This document shows positions 47,147-56,997 of a DNA stretch of 64,000 bases, in pieces. The position numbers and the translations under genes were made by a program. Each line of letters starts with the position of its first letter. Positions within the stretch are counted from its first letter, which is position 1. Below the pieces are notes generated by a model. The model was not told the origin of the DNA. It worked only from the letters and a program-made list of their open reading frames with translations, and searched no databases. The stretch lies in contig JAJTUP010000002.1 of NCBI GenBank assembly GCA_021399435.1, forward strand, positions 3,224,001 through 3,288,000, read 5' to 3'. The DNA comes from Diaporthe sp. PMI_573. Its lineage: Eukaryota; Ascomycota; Sordariomycetes; Diaporthales; Diaporthaceae.

Positions 47147-50100
47147 GCAGCCTCGCGGCCCAACCGAGGCAAGTCCACACCAGTCGGTCACTCATGCATG
47201 ATGATGGGTGGTGCTGTGGCCAAAATGCATTGGCCCTCGCTGGTCCTCACCCACACAGCTCTAAACACCATGTTTCACCAGCAGCCAATGCCACAACCAC
47301 ACGCACCCTGTGCATGCATGCAGAGTCTTGCATTTCATCAAGAGAACAAAACTTTCAGCCTGCACTGCTGAGCCAGGAGTCATACGAGAACGAGCCCCTA
47401 GCAGCCTGGCAGCCTGCCAACCCGTCAATACGACCAGAGCCCCTGAGGCCCCGGTGGCTTCCCCGTCACTCCAGCACCATGTCAACAACCCGAGCCCACA
47501 AAATTACCTGATTCGGCACTTCCTCAGCCACAGAGGCAGAGAGGCAGAGAGGCTGCCTCCTCGCATTGCCACTCCGCTGGCCCCACCTCGCGGACATCCA
47601 CCAGATAATCCATCTACCCTGACCATAGCTGCTATATATCAAGGGCCCTCGACAATGTTTGGACGCTTCTGTGCGCCATGGCCTGGCGCCGCATCTCCAC
47701 TTCGGATGAGGCACCCTGCCCCCGCGACCGTCCATTTATGCCCACTGGCCCAAGAACTCATGCCGAGCCCGAATCCTGTCAGCGGCCTCCCAAGCGCCAC
47801 ATTCACCAAAAGGCCCGTTTTGAGCGCTCTTTACCGCCTGTCCCCGACGATCTGCGTGCAAGGCGCGCAGGACGTCCGCCGAATCGTGCCGAACCATCTG
47901 CCTGCCCCCTGACCTGAAGCCCGGTGCAAAGGGAGGCGGACCCTCTTTGAGCGGCTAGGTCGCTTCTCTGAAACATCCAGAACCTCGCCGCCGAGCCGCG
48001 GCTGCGAAACAAACTAACCTCCCGTGCTTGCGACTTCATCCCGACTTTTTCTTTCCTGTTAGTGCTGTTAGTGTCGACGATCGGCAATGGAAACAGGGTC
48101 TCGGCAGCACATGACAAGAAAGACAGATTGGACTGGACGACGTCGTGCTCGGCAAAGCATGCCGCCCCCCCCCCATAAGATGAACGCTGTGAAAGCGCTC
48201 ATAACCGTAATGTTGGCCCTTTCGCAATCCTGATCCTCTTGGTAACCCTTTCGAATGCTGTGAGATGTGCACGTAGAGAACCAAGTTGTTTTCTGCAGCG
48301 GCAATGCGAGCTTGCCATTCTCTGGGTTCGCTGGGTTTCTTACTGTCCATTTAGAAACCCCGCCATGAAGATGACTGTCCGAGGTTCTCATCATGAGCAC
48401 AGACCTGACTGCGGTTGATCTCTAGCTGATACGTGGCAGTGCCATCCCACCTGCCTTGGACCCTCTCCGGCAATAGGAACCCTGCTGGTCTGTGTCCATA
48501 TTACGTGCCAACAGGATGATGATTGGATCTGCCTTCTCTGCACTTGTGTTGGTCAGAGGTCCATGTTCTACCTGTCCAATTCTGTGTGTTGGGTTTCCTT
48601 TAGTCTTGTGTTCAGCACTGTCCCCGAAAAGTATATGCAATCTGGGACGGTTCATGATGATCTCCTGCTTAGAAATCCCCAGGAATCACTGACTTATGCT
48701 CGCTTGGTTTTACTACTTCCGCTCACTGGATACAAGCTTGATGCCATGTATGGCGTAAAGTCTTGGACATATGAAGTCGCCCCAAGATATAGATTACTTG
48801 GATATGTTCGGACGTCCCATTGTGAAGAGAAGCCATAATCTGGACTGAAGTGTTAGCTTCATCGAACAAGGGAAAGGCAGCTGGCATATCGGCGAGTGCC
48901 ACAACAGGCAATTGAGCTTGCTCGACTCGAAGGGCCGAATCCCGTGCATGTTTCTAAAGTTCTTTCCTAGGCTCAGGAGAGGAGGTGGCTTCGGATATGA
49001 AAGATCAGCAAAGAGTGTTCCCGACCCCGTACCTGTAAAGATATCAGACTGATGAGTCACAAGGCACACCAGTCCGCAGTGCATCGAGGCCTTAAATAGT
49101 GGTCCTGAATTGGACCATCACTTTTTGTCGACAGCATTATTTGTGTACAATTGGGATCTATGTAAAGTAGATTGCCTGTGGTCGCTTAGAACGACATCCC
49201 AAACGAGCATTTCTTTCGTTCTAGGTCGTAATGCCGCTTGCATTCCCGGAGAAGGTTTGATATGATAGGCTAAGCTTTTCTGTCCTCTCAAGCTGTGGCC
49301 GAATGCAACTTCTTAAGGAAGCCAGATATTTTTCGGAAACCGGTCTGAGTCCTTGAGATCGCGCTTAGACTTGTGAGTAGATAAATAGAATTGTGAAGTG
49401 AAATTCGATTCTGTCTCTTATGGTTGACGTCAGAAGCCTCGTTGAGCTTCCTGAAATATGATGGAAACTCTTTCAGATTGTCATCTTTGCTTACTTTCCA
49501 CAATTCTGTACCGCACGCCAACGTCAACAAATGGATTGTCCTGAAGTCGTCTGCTTCCGGGGCCCGTGTAAACTGAAAGGCGCCATCTTCCTACCAAAAG
49601 GTCGGGCCATTATAAATCGAAATTTTATAAGACTTGCACAGCCCAGCTGAGATAAAGTCGAAATTCCAATGCTTTGCGCAGTGAGTACCATGAACCTCAT
49701 GACAAGGATACCTTACCGGATGAATGAATCTGCGCAGCAACCAAGTGCGTATTGCTCCAGTTTGAAGCCCAAAGATAGCTCGATGGAGGAAATAAGGCAG
49801 TGTTGTCTGCGCCTGCCTACCATTTTGGGCTGTCTATCTCTGACGTCCAGCGGGCTTGCTTCCATAGACTGCTTTATGTTATGCTCTTGTTTGTGTTCAT
49901 TGTTCTTTCCACCACGTACCAACACTCCGTGGCAGTAACGAACAAGTCAAATCAACACGTTGTCTCCTTTTTGCATTTACATCTCATCCCTTTGGAACCA
50001 GCTTGCATTCGACATGGGCAAAGATTCAACCACGTCCCAAGACTCCACTGCCATGAACCATTTAGAGACCCATTCTTAGCCGAAGCCGGAGCGACTTCAA

Positions 50101-50147
50101 CCAATGAAGCATTCAACATTGCACAAGGAATCACTAATAAGGCGTCC
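45940..50147. other. Long intergenic region
   Basis: About 4.2 kb between the LPMO start and the RG-rich unknown gene. It holds the LPMO promoter, a GTGCCT hexamer repeat and scattered short open frames on both strands. No domain, tRNA or transposon features were recognised. The last 350 bp are continuously open in frame with the downstream gene but do not look like protein. Confidence 0.4.
47110..47145. repeat. GTGCCT hexamer repeat (6 copies)
   Basis: Six perfect copies of gtgcct in non-coding sequence between the LPMO and the RG-rich gene. Confidence 0.9.
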
Positions 50148-52739
50148 ATGAACACCAAGCGCCAGCCCAGGGGCCGGGGATGGGGCGGCCGGGGAATGGT
50201 ACCCAAATCAAATTGGCGATCATCTCCCCTCTCGCCCAACCAGGGTGACCTGAAACAGCGATGGCATAAACAATACGGGAGACTCGGACGGCGTTACGAG
50301 ACAAGAACGCCACAAGGTCCCCGTCCCATTGAGCATTCCGGTCCATGGGATGGTCAATACCGCTATAAACTTTGGCGACACACCTGGGCGATGAAAGGCG
50401 GCCGCGGGCTGGCAGATCGAGCCGTTCCCGTTCTTGATTTTGTACAATCGTCTAGTCAACAATTGCGGGCTGATGACAAGGCCTTGGACGTTGACGAGTT
50501 TCTGGGCAAGCTTTCGAGGCCCAGGCTACCGAGCGAACATGGTGTTGGCAGCTCTTCTCATGGAGCACCAGGTGCTTCTGGGCCGGCCGAAGCGAACGAG
50601 GAGGATGAATCAGAGGATACTAGACGTCGCTTTACGGCAGCAGAAAAAGGGAAGCAGCGAGAAGGGGAGCCCGTGCCATCAATCGCCAGGGGGCCTACGG
50701 CGCTCAAGCCTGCTGTTCCAGATAACCTTCAGTCCCTGGCTCCCAAGATGCCCACCCAGGGTTTGCGGCTGCTACCACGTCGTCTCTCTTCTGACGATGA
50801 GATAGACGAGGAGGACGAGGACGAGGACGAGGACGAGGACACGGCGAGCGTTCAGCAGGTTGAATATGCGGGAGTCAAATCCACAGCGAGTGCCAGGGTC
50901 TGGTCCGCCGGGAATTCACCGGCCGAGTTTCTAAAGGAGGCTCGCCGGAAACTCAAATTTGCAGCGGAGTTGCCGCTTGATGGCCTCGGGGTTGTCCGAG
51001 ACAGGTCCTCGGTACAAAGGCAGCCTTGGGAGGGGAGCACAGGGTACCCATCGTCGGTTGCGATGGAGAGGACGCAGAGCCAAATGGGAGTCCCAGACCC
51101 CACTTCTCGGCTGGAGTCTGCCATTATGGAACGAACACCGAGCCGAGCTGGAACCCCGGCCTCCAGCTCACAGGAATATATCGACTTGGTGGCCGAGTCC
51201 AACCGGCGGCTGGAAGAGCTCTCGCCATACTTCCCCCAAGGGAGAGTCCCTGACACACCCATGCCATATTTGAAGATCGGTACTGTTGACGTAGAGCCCC
51301 CTCCATCACTACTGTCACCTGCCTCTGAGGCTGATGACCCCTCTGATGGAGACGGGCCACGACTGGGAACCCCCGAGCCGGGCCACCCTCCAATCTCGCC
51401 CAAGAAACGCGACTCCACCGAGATTTCGGGTGGATGTCTCCCAGGCCCATCCAAGCGCCGTCGACCTTGGAGACCAGCTGGACCATCGGCGAAGGTTGGT
51501 ACAGTGTTCGTGAACGGACAAGAGAGGCCCATCTCCAAGGGCCAGTTGCGAGCTATAGATCTGCTGCCACCGCCCTCGGTCCAAAAGGAGCTCTGCAAGC
51601 TTTATTCCGTGCTTGTGCAAGTCGTGCAGGCCGCCTCCGAAGAATTTATCGTGGTGCAGCCGCATGACTTCATCGAGGTACTGTCATGGAGCGAATCAGA
51701 TGAGGCTGGAGGTGCTGAAGTCACACAACGGGTCCGTGAACAGGCTACCAGACCAGACAGACTGCACAGAAAGCTTTTGGTCCCTTTCAGTTTTACGGCG
51801 GATATGTTCTTGGCCGTAATAGACCTCGGTACCACAGCTTTCCAGATATTCGACCAAAGGACAGAGCAAGATCCGGAATCAGGTGAAATCGACGATGGCT
51901 TTGAGACGGAGATATCCCAGGCTGTGTTCGACTTCATTCGCACAGTGTGCCCGGATCAGTGCCCCAGCTATAGGGGTTGGACTAAAAGCATCGAAAGGAC
52001 GGTGCAGGGCCCGGTGGCTATTAATACGCCTGGCATCGTGTCGGGCCGCTTTGTTAACGAACTTGGCGGACGTATTCAATTGAGGTCCATCTTACCCTTC
52101 TTCTTCGAGGTTTTACGGATCGTATGTCATGTGGAGACACGCATCACCGTCAACGACAATGCACTCTTGACGAGGCTTTTCGCTATTTTTGAAGGCTCCC
52201 TACACCCGGATATGTCCACAGCTACTAGTATCGAACATCTCCGCAGACTCTCTCAAGCTGAATTGACCAGCTCTCTCGAGGGACGAGTCAAACAAGTCCT
52301 CAAACACCATGACAGGAAGTTTAGGATCATGGTCAAGGCAACGGAACCACGTCTTTCGGGCCGCTATACCCCGCGAGACTTGATCTACCTGAGACCGACG
52401 CCGAAGACCGACGTCTTGAACGCAGTGAGGCAGTCTCAAGACGCCACGATATCTCTCATGATACAGTATGCTCAGACTCGACTGCTGTTAGAGGGAATGG
52501 TCAACAACTGCATCGATGCCAGATCCTCGCTGCACCACCAAATTGTCCGCCATATGACTGAGAGGTGGTTCTACTCGGTCGATGCGACCAAGGAGTTCTT
52601 GGAGCCAGAGGCTGCGAAGAATCAGTTCAAATCTCAGGGGCTGAATGAGCTCACACAGAAGTTTCAAAAGATAAAGGCTGAGTTGGACCACTGGCTGGGA
52701 ATGTTCAACGATCACCTTGACAGCGTCGTGATGAAATGA
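50148..52739 (+). CDS. Unknown RG-rich large protein
   Basis: Single exon; 863 residues from the ATG at 50148. I chose this Met because the protein there starts MNTKRQPRGRGWGGRG, an RG-rich tract like those of RNA-binding proteins, whereas the upstream open frame (to 49800) looks non-coding. The order is a basic RG region, a Ser/Pro-rich disordered middle with an acidic Asp/Glu tract near residues 220-235 (EEDEDEDEDEDTA), and a predicted folded C-terminal half of about 400 residues (from about KGQLRAIDLLPPPSVQKEL). That half includes DMFLAVIDLGTTAFQIFD and a final helical region with KFQKIKAELDHWL. I recognise no family. It may be a lineage-specific nuclear or nucleic-acid-associated protein; this is a guess from composition. 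Convergent with the CYTH gene. Confidence 0.7.
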   Translation: MNTKRQPRGRGWGGRGMVPKSNWRSSPLSPNQGDLKQRWHKQYGRLGRRYETRTPQGPRPIEHSGPWDGQYRYKLWRHTWAMKGGRGLADRAVPVLDFVQSSSQQLRADDKALDVDEFLGKLSRPRLPSEHGVGSSSHGAPGASGPAEANEEDESEDTRRRFTAAEKGKQREGEPVPSIARGPTALKPAVPDNLQSLAPKMPTQGLRLLPRRLSSDDEIDEEDEDEDEDEDTASVQQVEYAGVKSTASARVWSAGNSPAEFLKEARRKLKFAAELPLDGLGVVRDRSSVQRQPWEGSTGYPSSVAMERTQSQMGVPDPTSRLESAIMERTPSRAGTPASSSQEYIDLVAESNRRLEELSPYFPQGRVPDTPMPYLKIGTVDVEPPPSLLSPASEADDPSDGDGPRLGTPEPGHPPISPKKRDSTEISGGCLPGPSKRRRPWRPAGPSAKVGTVFVNGQERPISKGQLRAIDLLPPPSVQKELCKLYSVLVQVVQAASEEFIVVQPHDFIEVLSWSESDEAGGAEVTQRVREQATRPDRLHRKLLVPFSFTADMFLAVIDLGTTAFQIFDQRTEQDPESGEIDDGFETEISQAVFDFIRTVCPDQCPSYRGWTKSIERTVQGPVAINTPGIVSGRFVNELGGRIQLRSILPFFFEVLRIVCHVETRITVNDNALLTRLFAIFEGSLHPDMSTATSIEHLRRLSQAELTSSLEGRVKQVLKHHDRKFRIMVKATEPRLSGRYTPRDLIYLRPTPKTDVLNAVRQSQDATISLMIQYAQTRLLLEGMVNNCIDARSSLHHQIVRHMTERWFYSVDATKEFLEPEAAKNQFKSQGLNELTQKFQKIKAELDHWLGMFNDHLDSVVMK

Positions 52740-53054
52740 GATGGGAAGGAAGCCTTATTATTCTTTTTCTTGGGTCTGCGATTAGTTGGCACAGTGTTCG
52801 AGATTCATTTCGATTAGTTGTCATGAGCACACAGGCTTGCGTCTTGCGCCCGAAGGATTGGGGGACAAAATATCAGTCTGATGGGTTATTGCACTCATAG
52901 CATAGCCACAAGTAGTCAAAATATAAGGCTCCTTCCAGTGAAATATGATACTGTTTCCATGGTTACAACTAAAAGGGGGGATTGTGTGAGAAACTAGGGA
53001 CATCTGGACAGCATCGCCAACGTCACTTTGTTGTTGCTCTTGTCGTCGTCGCAT
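52740..53054. other. Convergent intergenic region
   Basis: About 315 bp of 3' flanks of the RG-rich gene and the CYTH gene; nothing further seen. Confidence 0.5.
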
Positions 53055-53915
53055 TCAGCGTCGCCCACCCAGTCTTTGATGAGCCATGTGGTCGAAGTAC
53101 GCAGTAAGTTTCCCAACCGGGTTTCCCGAAGGAAACGCCCAAATGAAGCCTCTCATGAAATCGCCAACCTCCTTGTCCATGGCGGCAATAGTCAGTGTCC
53201 TGTCCTCGCCCTCGCCCTCGCCCTCGCACGATACCTCGGAGGCGTCCCTCTCCAGCTCCACTTCGCCTATGGTGTGTCCGAAATCCGTCACGTCGATGAC
53301 GACGTTGAACTTGCCATCGACGACATAGCGCGTCCTGTTAGTAACGAACCTCGCCAGCTCCTGTATCTGTCCGCCCCGAGGCCCATGTTGTGCATCGAGC
53401 TCGGCGCCGGGGACCAGGTTATTGAGCATGGTCGAGATCTCTTGCACGTCGGTGATCTCCTTGAATGCGGAGTTGATGAAGTCGCCGCCCATGCGGATCT
53501 TGGCCTCCCAGGACACATCGTGAGGACTGGCCGGCTCGTTTGGTGCGAAGCGGAGCTTTCCGCACTCGAACTTCTTGCGGCAGCGTAGCCATACACCGAC
53601 ATTGGACAAGGTGTCATTGGGATTGTCGTAGTATGTGTCTTCGAAGCAGCTCACATGCTTGTGCATGACCGAGTTGAATGGAGGCTCGCCGGTGTTCTTG
53701 TCAAGCTGGCGGATTGAGGTAGTTGTGGGAGCAAACTTTCGCTCAATCTCCAGAACCGACAGTCGGGGCGCGGACCTCGGCGCTTGAGAGTGGGTGAAGA
53801 GACTTGTCTGCTGCCTTACGGAAGGTGAGGTAAACCTAGGGATCGCTGAGAGGTATGGTGCTATTGAGGATCCGCCACCACCTGCTGTCAGATGTCTCAA
53901 CGTGCGAGGTGCCAT
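53055..53915 (-). CDS. CYTH-domain (triphosphate tunnel) phosphatase, thiamine-triphosphatase-like
   Basis: CYTH enzymes bind organic triphosphates in a beta-barrel tunnel and cleave them with metal help. Single exon, 286 residues from ATG at 53913-53915; another in-frame ATG lies 34 codons upstream. The domain starts with the ExExK motif in LEIERKF (residues 56-61). VWLRCRKKFE, VSWEAKIRMGG, RYVVDGKFNVVIDVTDFG and GEVELE follow, giving the alternating Arg/Lys and Glu pattern of tunnel walls; the overall layout resembles mammalian thiamine triphosphatase. Residues 1-55 have no acidic residue and many Arg/Ser, so a mitochondrial presequence is likely. The gene is divergent from the viperin-like gene 865 bp away; a functional link is speculative. 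Other triphosphate substrates are possible. Confidence 0.87.
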   Translation of the reverse strand: MAPRTLRHLTAGGGGSSIAPYLSAIPRFTSPSVRQQTSLFTHSQAPRSAPRLSVLEIERKFAPTTTSIRQLDKNTGEPPFNSVMHKHVSCFEDTYYDNPNDTLSNVGVWLRCRKKFECGKLRFAPNEPASPHDVSWEAKIRMGGDFINSAFKEITDVQEISTMLNNLVPGAELDAQHGPRGGQIQELARFVTNRTRYVVDGKFNVVIDVTDFGHTIGEVELERDASEVSCEGEGEGEDRTLTIAAMDKEVGDFMRGFIWAFPSGNPVGKLTAYFDHMAHQRLGGRR

Positions 53916-54780
53916 CCCGGAAGAGCTGAGCGCTGCAATCGTCGTGTCAATTTGGCGGTTGATTGTTGGATTGTCTTTGGTCGACAAGGTGTCGTTGTCT
54001 TCTGAATCATGTGTCAAACGGCACGTTGAAAAACATCCGCATCGGCCGTATCTCCAATGGAAGCTTGTGTGATGTTGGTTCGAAGTGAAGACAATGTCAA
54101 GCTCGGGCGTTGTACTGCATTCACTGATTCCCAGATCGCAAACAGAGCGGGTGCCCGCTCTGTTCCTGGGCTGTCCACATCCCTATCCACGCTACGATGC
54201 AGCAAGCCGGGCAAGCGAGTTAGATGCTCTGCATTCACTTGAGCGCAACCATGATCATTTTATCCCTGAGGTCACTAAAGGAGAATTCGTCCATTACCAT
54301 TGGTTGTCATTCAGCTCTTCTCTCCTCAGTGCCTGAATGGTCCTCTGAAATGCTAGTTTACCACCCATACATTCCACTCCAAAATTTGCTTCTAAGCCCT
54401 GCTGAGAGCCACTGGTTCATGAAATTGAACAAGTCTACAGCCTGTTCTCAGATATATACAACTGGCATGTGAAGGTCACGAAGGGGAGCAGAGCCTGCTT
54501 GCTCATGCTGCTTTTACTCATCTGGCTTGTCTCCGCAGGCGAGCTGCATTGTTTGCAAAAGTTTCGCCCGAAATTGCTGCTGCTGAATCTCCGTGTAACT
54601 CGGATCATTTGTCCGAAAAAGTTCAGACAGCACCAGGTACTGAAGCATAAAAAGGAGCACACATCATTGCAGTCATGGCACACACCACACATTCTCATAT
54701 CCTCCAAGAGCATAGCCAAGAAAGCATACCTATGTTGACATCAACACCCTTGAAGCTAGCGGTATTATCCAATTTCAACA
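53916..54780. promoter_or_regulatory. Divergent promoter region, CYTH / viperin-like gene
   Basis: 865 bp between starts. Short open frames only. Three short Met-led frames precede the viperin-like ATG on the plus strand (for example 54469-54738), so upstream ORFs in its leader are possible. No binding motif recognised. Confidence 0.4.
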
Positions 54781-55925
54781 ATGTCGGGCTTTGGCGAAAT
54801 GTCTGTGTTCCGTCAATACAACACTGATATCACACTCATTATTTTACTTCTGGCCGCAGTGATCCACCTCGCCTACCGGCGTGTCAGTCGACGCCCTGTT
54901 CCGATATCTGTCAATTATCATTTCACCAGGAGGTGCAACAAAGAATGTGGTTTCTGCTTTCACACCGCCAAGACTTCGCATATCGCGACTCCCGAGGAGG
55001 CAAAGCGTGGCCTCAGTCTGCTCAAGAACGCGGGGATGAGGAAGCTCAATTTTGCGGGTGGCGAGCCATTCCTCTACCCAAAGTACCTCGGTATGTGCCA
55101 GACATAACAACAATTACCGTAGGACGAGGTCTCCTATCTGACCCAGGTCTAGGTGAGCTTGTTGCATTCGGCAAGCAGGTTCTCGAGCTGGAGAGTGTCT
55201 CAATTGTCAGCAATGGCAGCTTGATCAAGAAATCATGGCTGCAGCAGTATGGGGTCCACCTGGACATACTGGCCATACCTTGTGACTCTTTCGACGAGGC
55301 CACCAATGTCAAAATCGGCCGAGGCAGCGGAGACAATGTGGAGCAGCTCTTTCGCATTCGAGACTGGTGCAGAGGGTACGGCATAAAGTTCAAGCGCAAC
55401 ACTGTCGTCTGCCGTTATAACTCTGACGAGGACATGACAAAGCGTGTTGCGGAACTGGATCCGTTCCGTTGGAAATGCTTCCAAGTGCTCAAAGTAGCGG
55501 GCGAGAATGATTCGAGCAGACCTTGCGTGACGTGAGGCGCTTCGAGATCGATGATGAAGAGTTTGAGCTCTTTTGCAAGAGACATGAGCACTTGGATTGC
55601 TTCGTGCCGGAGTCCAATAAAGCCATGGCCGAGAGCTATCTTATCCTGGACGAGGTGAGCTGCACAATCCAGGATTTACACTTTCGACTATTTCTAACAA
55701 AGGCACGAGTACTTGCAATTCCTGTCTGGGACGAACAAGGGTATCAAATCAAGAAGCATCACTGAAGACGGCGTCCAGAGCGCCTTGAAATCTATTCAAT
55801 GGAATCAAGATGAATTCCGAGGCCGTGGGGGAGTGTACGAATGGTCGAAAGAGGAGCTGGGGAGCAGTGGCAGTAGCGGTGGCGGTGGCTGTGGAACATA
55901 CACGGAAAAGGGGCCTGACTGGTAA
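54781..55925 (+). CDS. Viperin-like radical SAM protein (ddhCTP synthase family), frame broken by an apparent 1-nt deletion
   Basis: Viperins use SAM and a 4Fe-4S cluster to convert CTP to the chain terminator ddhCTP, an antiviral nucleotide. Exons: 54781..55090, 55153..(about 55513), (about 55514)..55654, 55710..55925. The N-terminus has a hydrophobic helix (residues 17-32), like viperin's membrane anchor. Then [20 protein letters not shown] gives the CxxxCxxC cluster ligands Cys52, Cys56, Cys59. [38 protein letters not shown] and [14 protein letters not shown] follow closely the vertebrate order. At codon 224 (TCG, 55512) the frame must slip -1 to continue [18 protein letters not shown]; otherwise a stop at 55533 ends the protein at 230 residues. 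No intron can bridge this. The last exon has VYEWSKEEL, a Gly/Ser insertion and the conserved terminal Trp. It is either a recent pseudogene, a sequence error, or a frameshifted functional gene. Confidence 0.9.
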
Positions 55926-56997
55926 TGAACCGTCCCGAGGTCTCATGAGACCACGGTTTGATAGGAGGCTGGCCTGCTGAGATCCATCGTCTCGATATTG
56001 CGCTCGTGACAGTCCCACTGACAATAATGCACGTTGGGAGACCTTCACCAGGACAGATGTCTCAGACATGACTGGGACTTCAAGATAGTTCAAAAGGAGC
56101 AATGCAGTATTCAGTGTTGCAATACATAATACATATGGCCCGAAGTGGACATGTTTCCCGCCTTGTGAACCCACTTGTTGCTCGGCATGTTGTAAAGCCA
56201 AGATGCTAACGTCGTATAAGTTGCCCAGCCATCTCTTGTCAGCCATGTTGGTGACGTACGGTAGAATTCCCACCAAATTCCCCAACACGCCCCGGCCGAC
56301 TCGGAGTTCCTACAGGTTATCTTCAAATCAATCGATGCTTCTCCAGTGTCTGTCCCGGTTTGTCGCTTGAGCGTAAAGGACGAGCAAAGACAAACATATA
56401 GATATTTTCTTTTCTTTTTTGGTCTACAGAAACAGGCACCAAAACTCGCCGTGGGCAGCAGGTAGCAAGGACCCCAGGACTTGGAGTGGGGGGAACTTGA
56501 AGCTGCGTCCTTCCGACTCCTACCCCTAGGTTCCCTCGGGGCAGCGCGGGCCGCAGCTCCACTTCCTCCACCTCGTTCTGTTAGCCGGCCTGGGCCTTCT
56601 GCCGTCTGGCGTCTGGCTGCTTCAACCTTGACCTCATCGTGCTCATCTCGTGCCATCAGGCTGTTATGATGATCTTGGACTTGGTCAATGGATGCCAAGT
56701 CGCCGCGTACTAGCGCTCCAATAACGAACTCTACGTGATCTCACAAGAAGCGGGGGCGAGTTCCATTCTCCCTAGCCCCCAGGCCCGACGCCGTCATGGG
56801 CGACGCTGTCATGGGCAACGCCTGGGCGGGGAGACGCGATGTGGAGGCGGATGCCTCGTCAGGTAAGCTATAAAGGGGCCGTGGAGGGGCTGTTTGGCTG
56901 TTTCGCAGACATACCTGGCAAGCTTGTGCTTGCTGCTGCTATTGGCCCCGATATATATATATATATATATATATCTCCAGCAGAGCTGTCACTGAAG
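55926..56997. other. Intergenic region upstream of GH2
   Basis: About 1.07 kb between the viperin-like gene and GH2. A minus-strand frame (56111-56698) is open for 195 codons but lacks any recognisable feature. It includes the AT microsatellite next to the GH2 start. Confidence 0.45.
56951..56974. repeat. (AT)12 microsatellite just upstream of the GH2 start
   Basis: Twelve AT dinucleotides ending 23 bp before the chosen ATG of the GH2 gene, so within the core promoter or 5' leader. Length variation could affect expression. Confidence 0.95.

Noticed and set aside
49800..50147. 116-codon N-terminal extension of the RG-rich protein.
   Set aside because: Composition looks random and the RG-rich start at 50148 is a natural N-terminus; the extension may be chance or leader.
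55506..55535. Programmed -1 ribosomal frameshifting in the viperin-like gene.
   Set aside because: No X XXY YYZ slippery heptamer is present at the switch point; kept only as a remote alternative.
55506..55540. An intron that would repair the viperin-like frame.
   Set aside because: The only GT-AG pairs near the switch point enclose about 10-13 nt, far below any fungal intron, and would remove conserved residues.
54781..55925. Assignment to MoaA or another generic radical SAM family.
   Set aside because: Residues around the cluster motif and the SNGSL, CDSFDE and GEN segments follow viperin order specifically, including the terminal Trp.
56111..56698. 195-codon minus-strand frame between the viperin-like and GH2 genes.
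   Set aside because: Low-complexity Arg/Ala/Gly composition, no motif, and it overlaps the presumed GH2 upstream region.
56839..56997. Upstream in-frame extension of the GH2 protein.
   Set aside because: It would translate the AT microsatellite and bury the signal peptide; the ATG at 56998 gives a normal secretory start.
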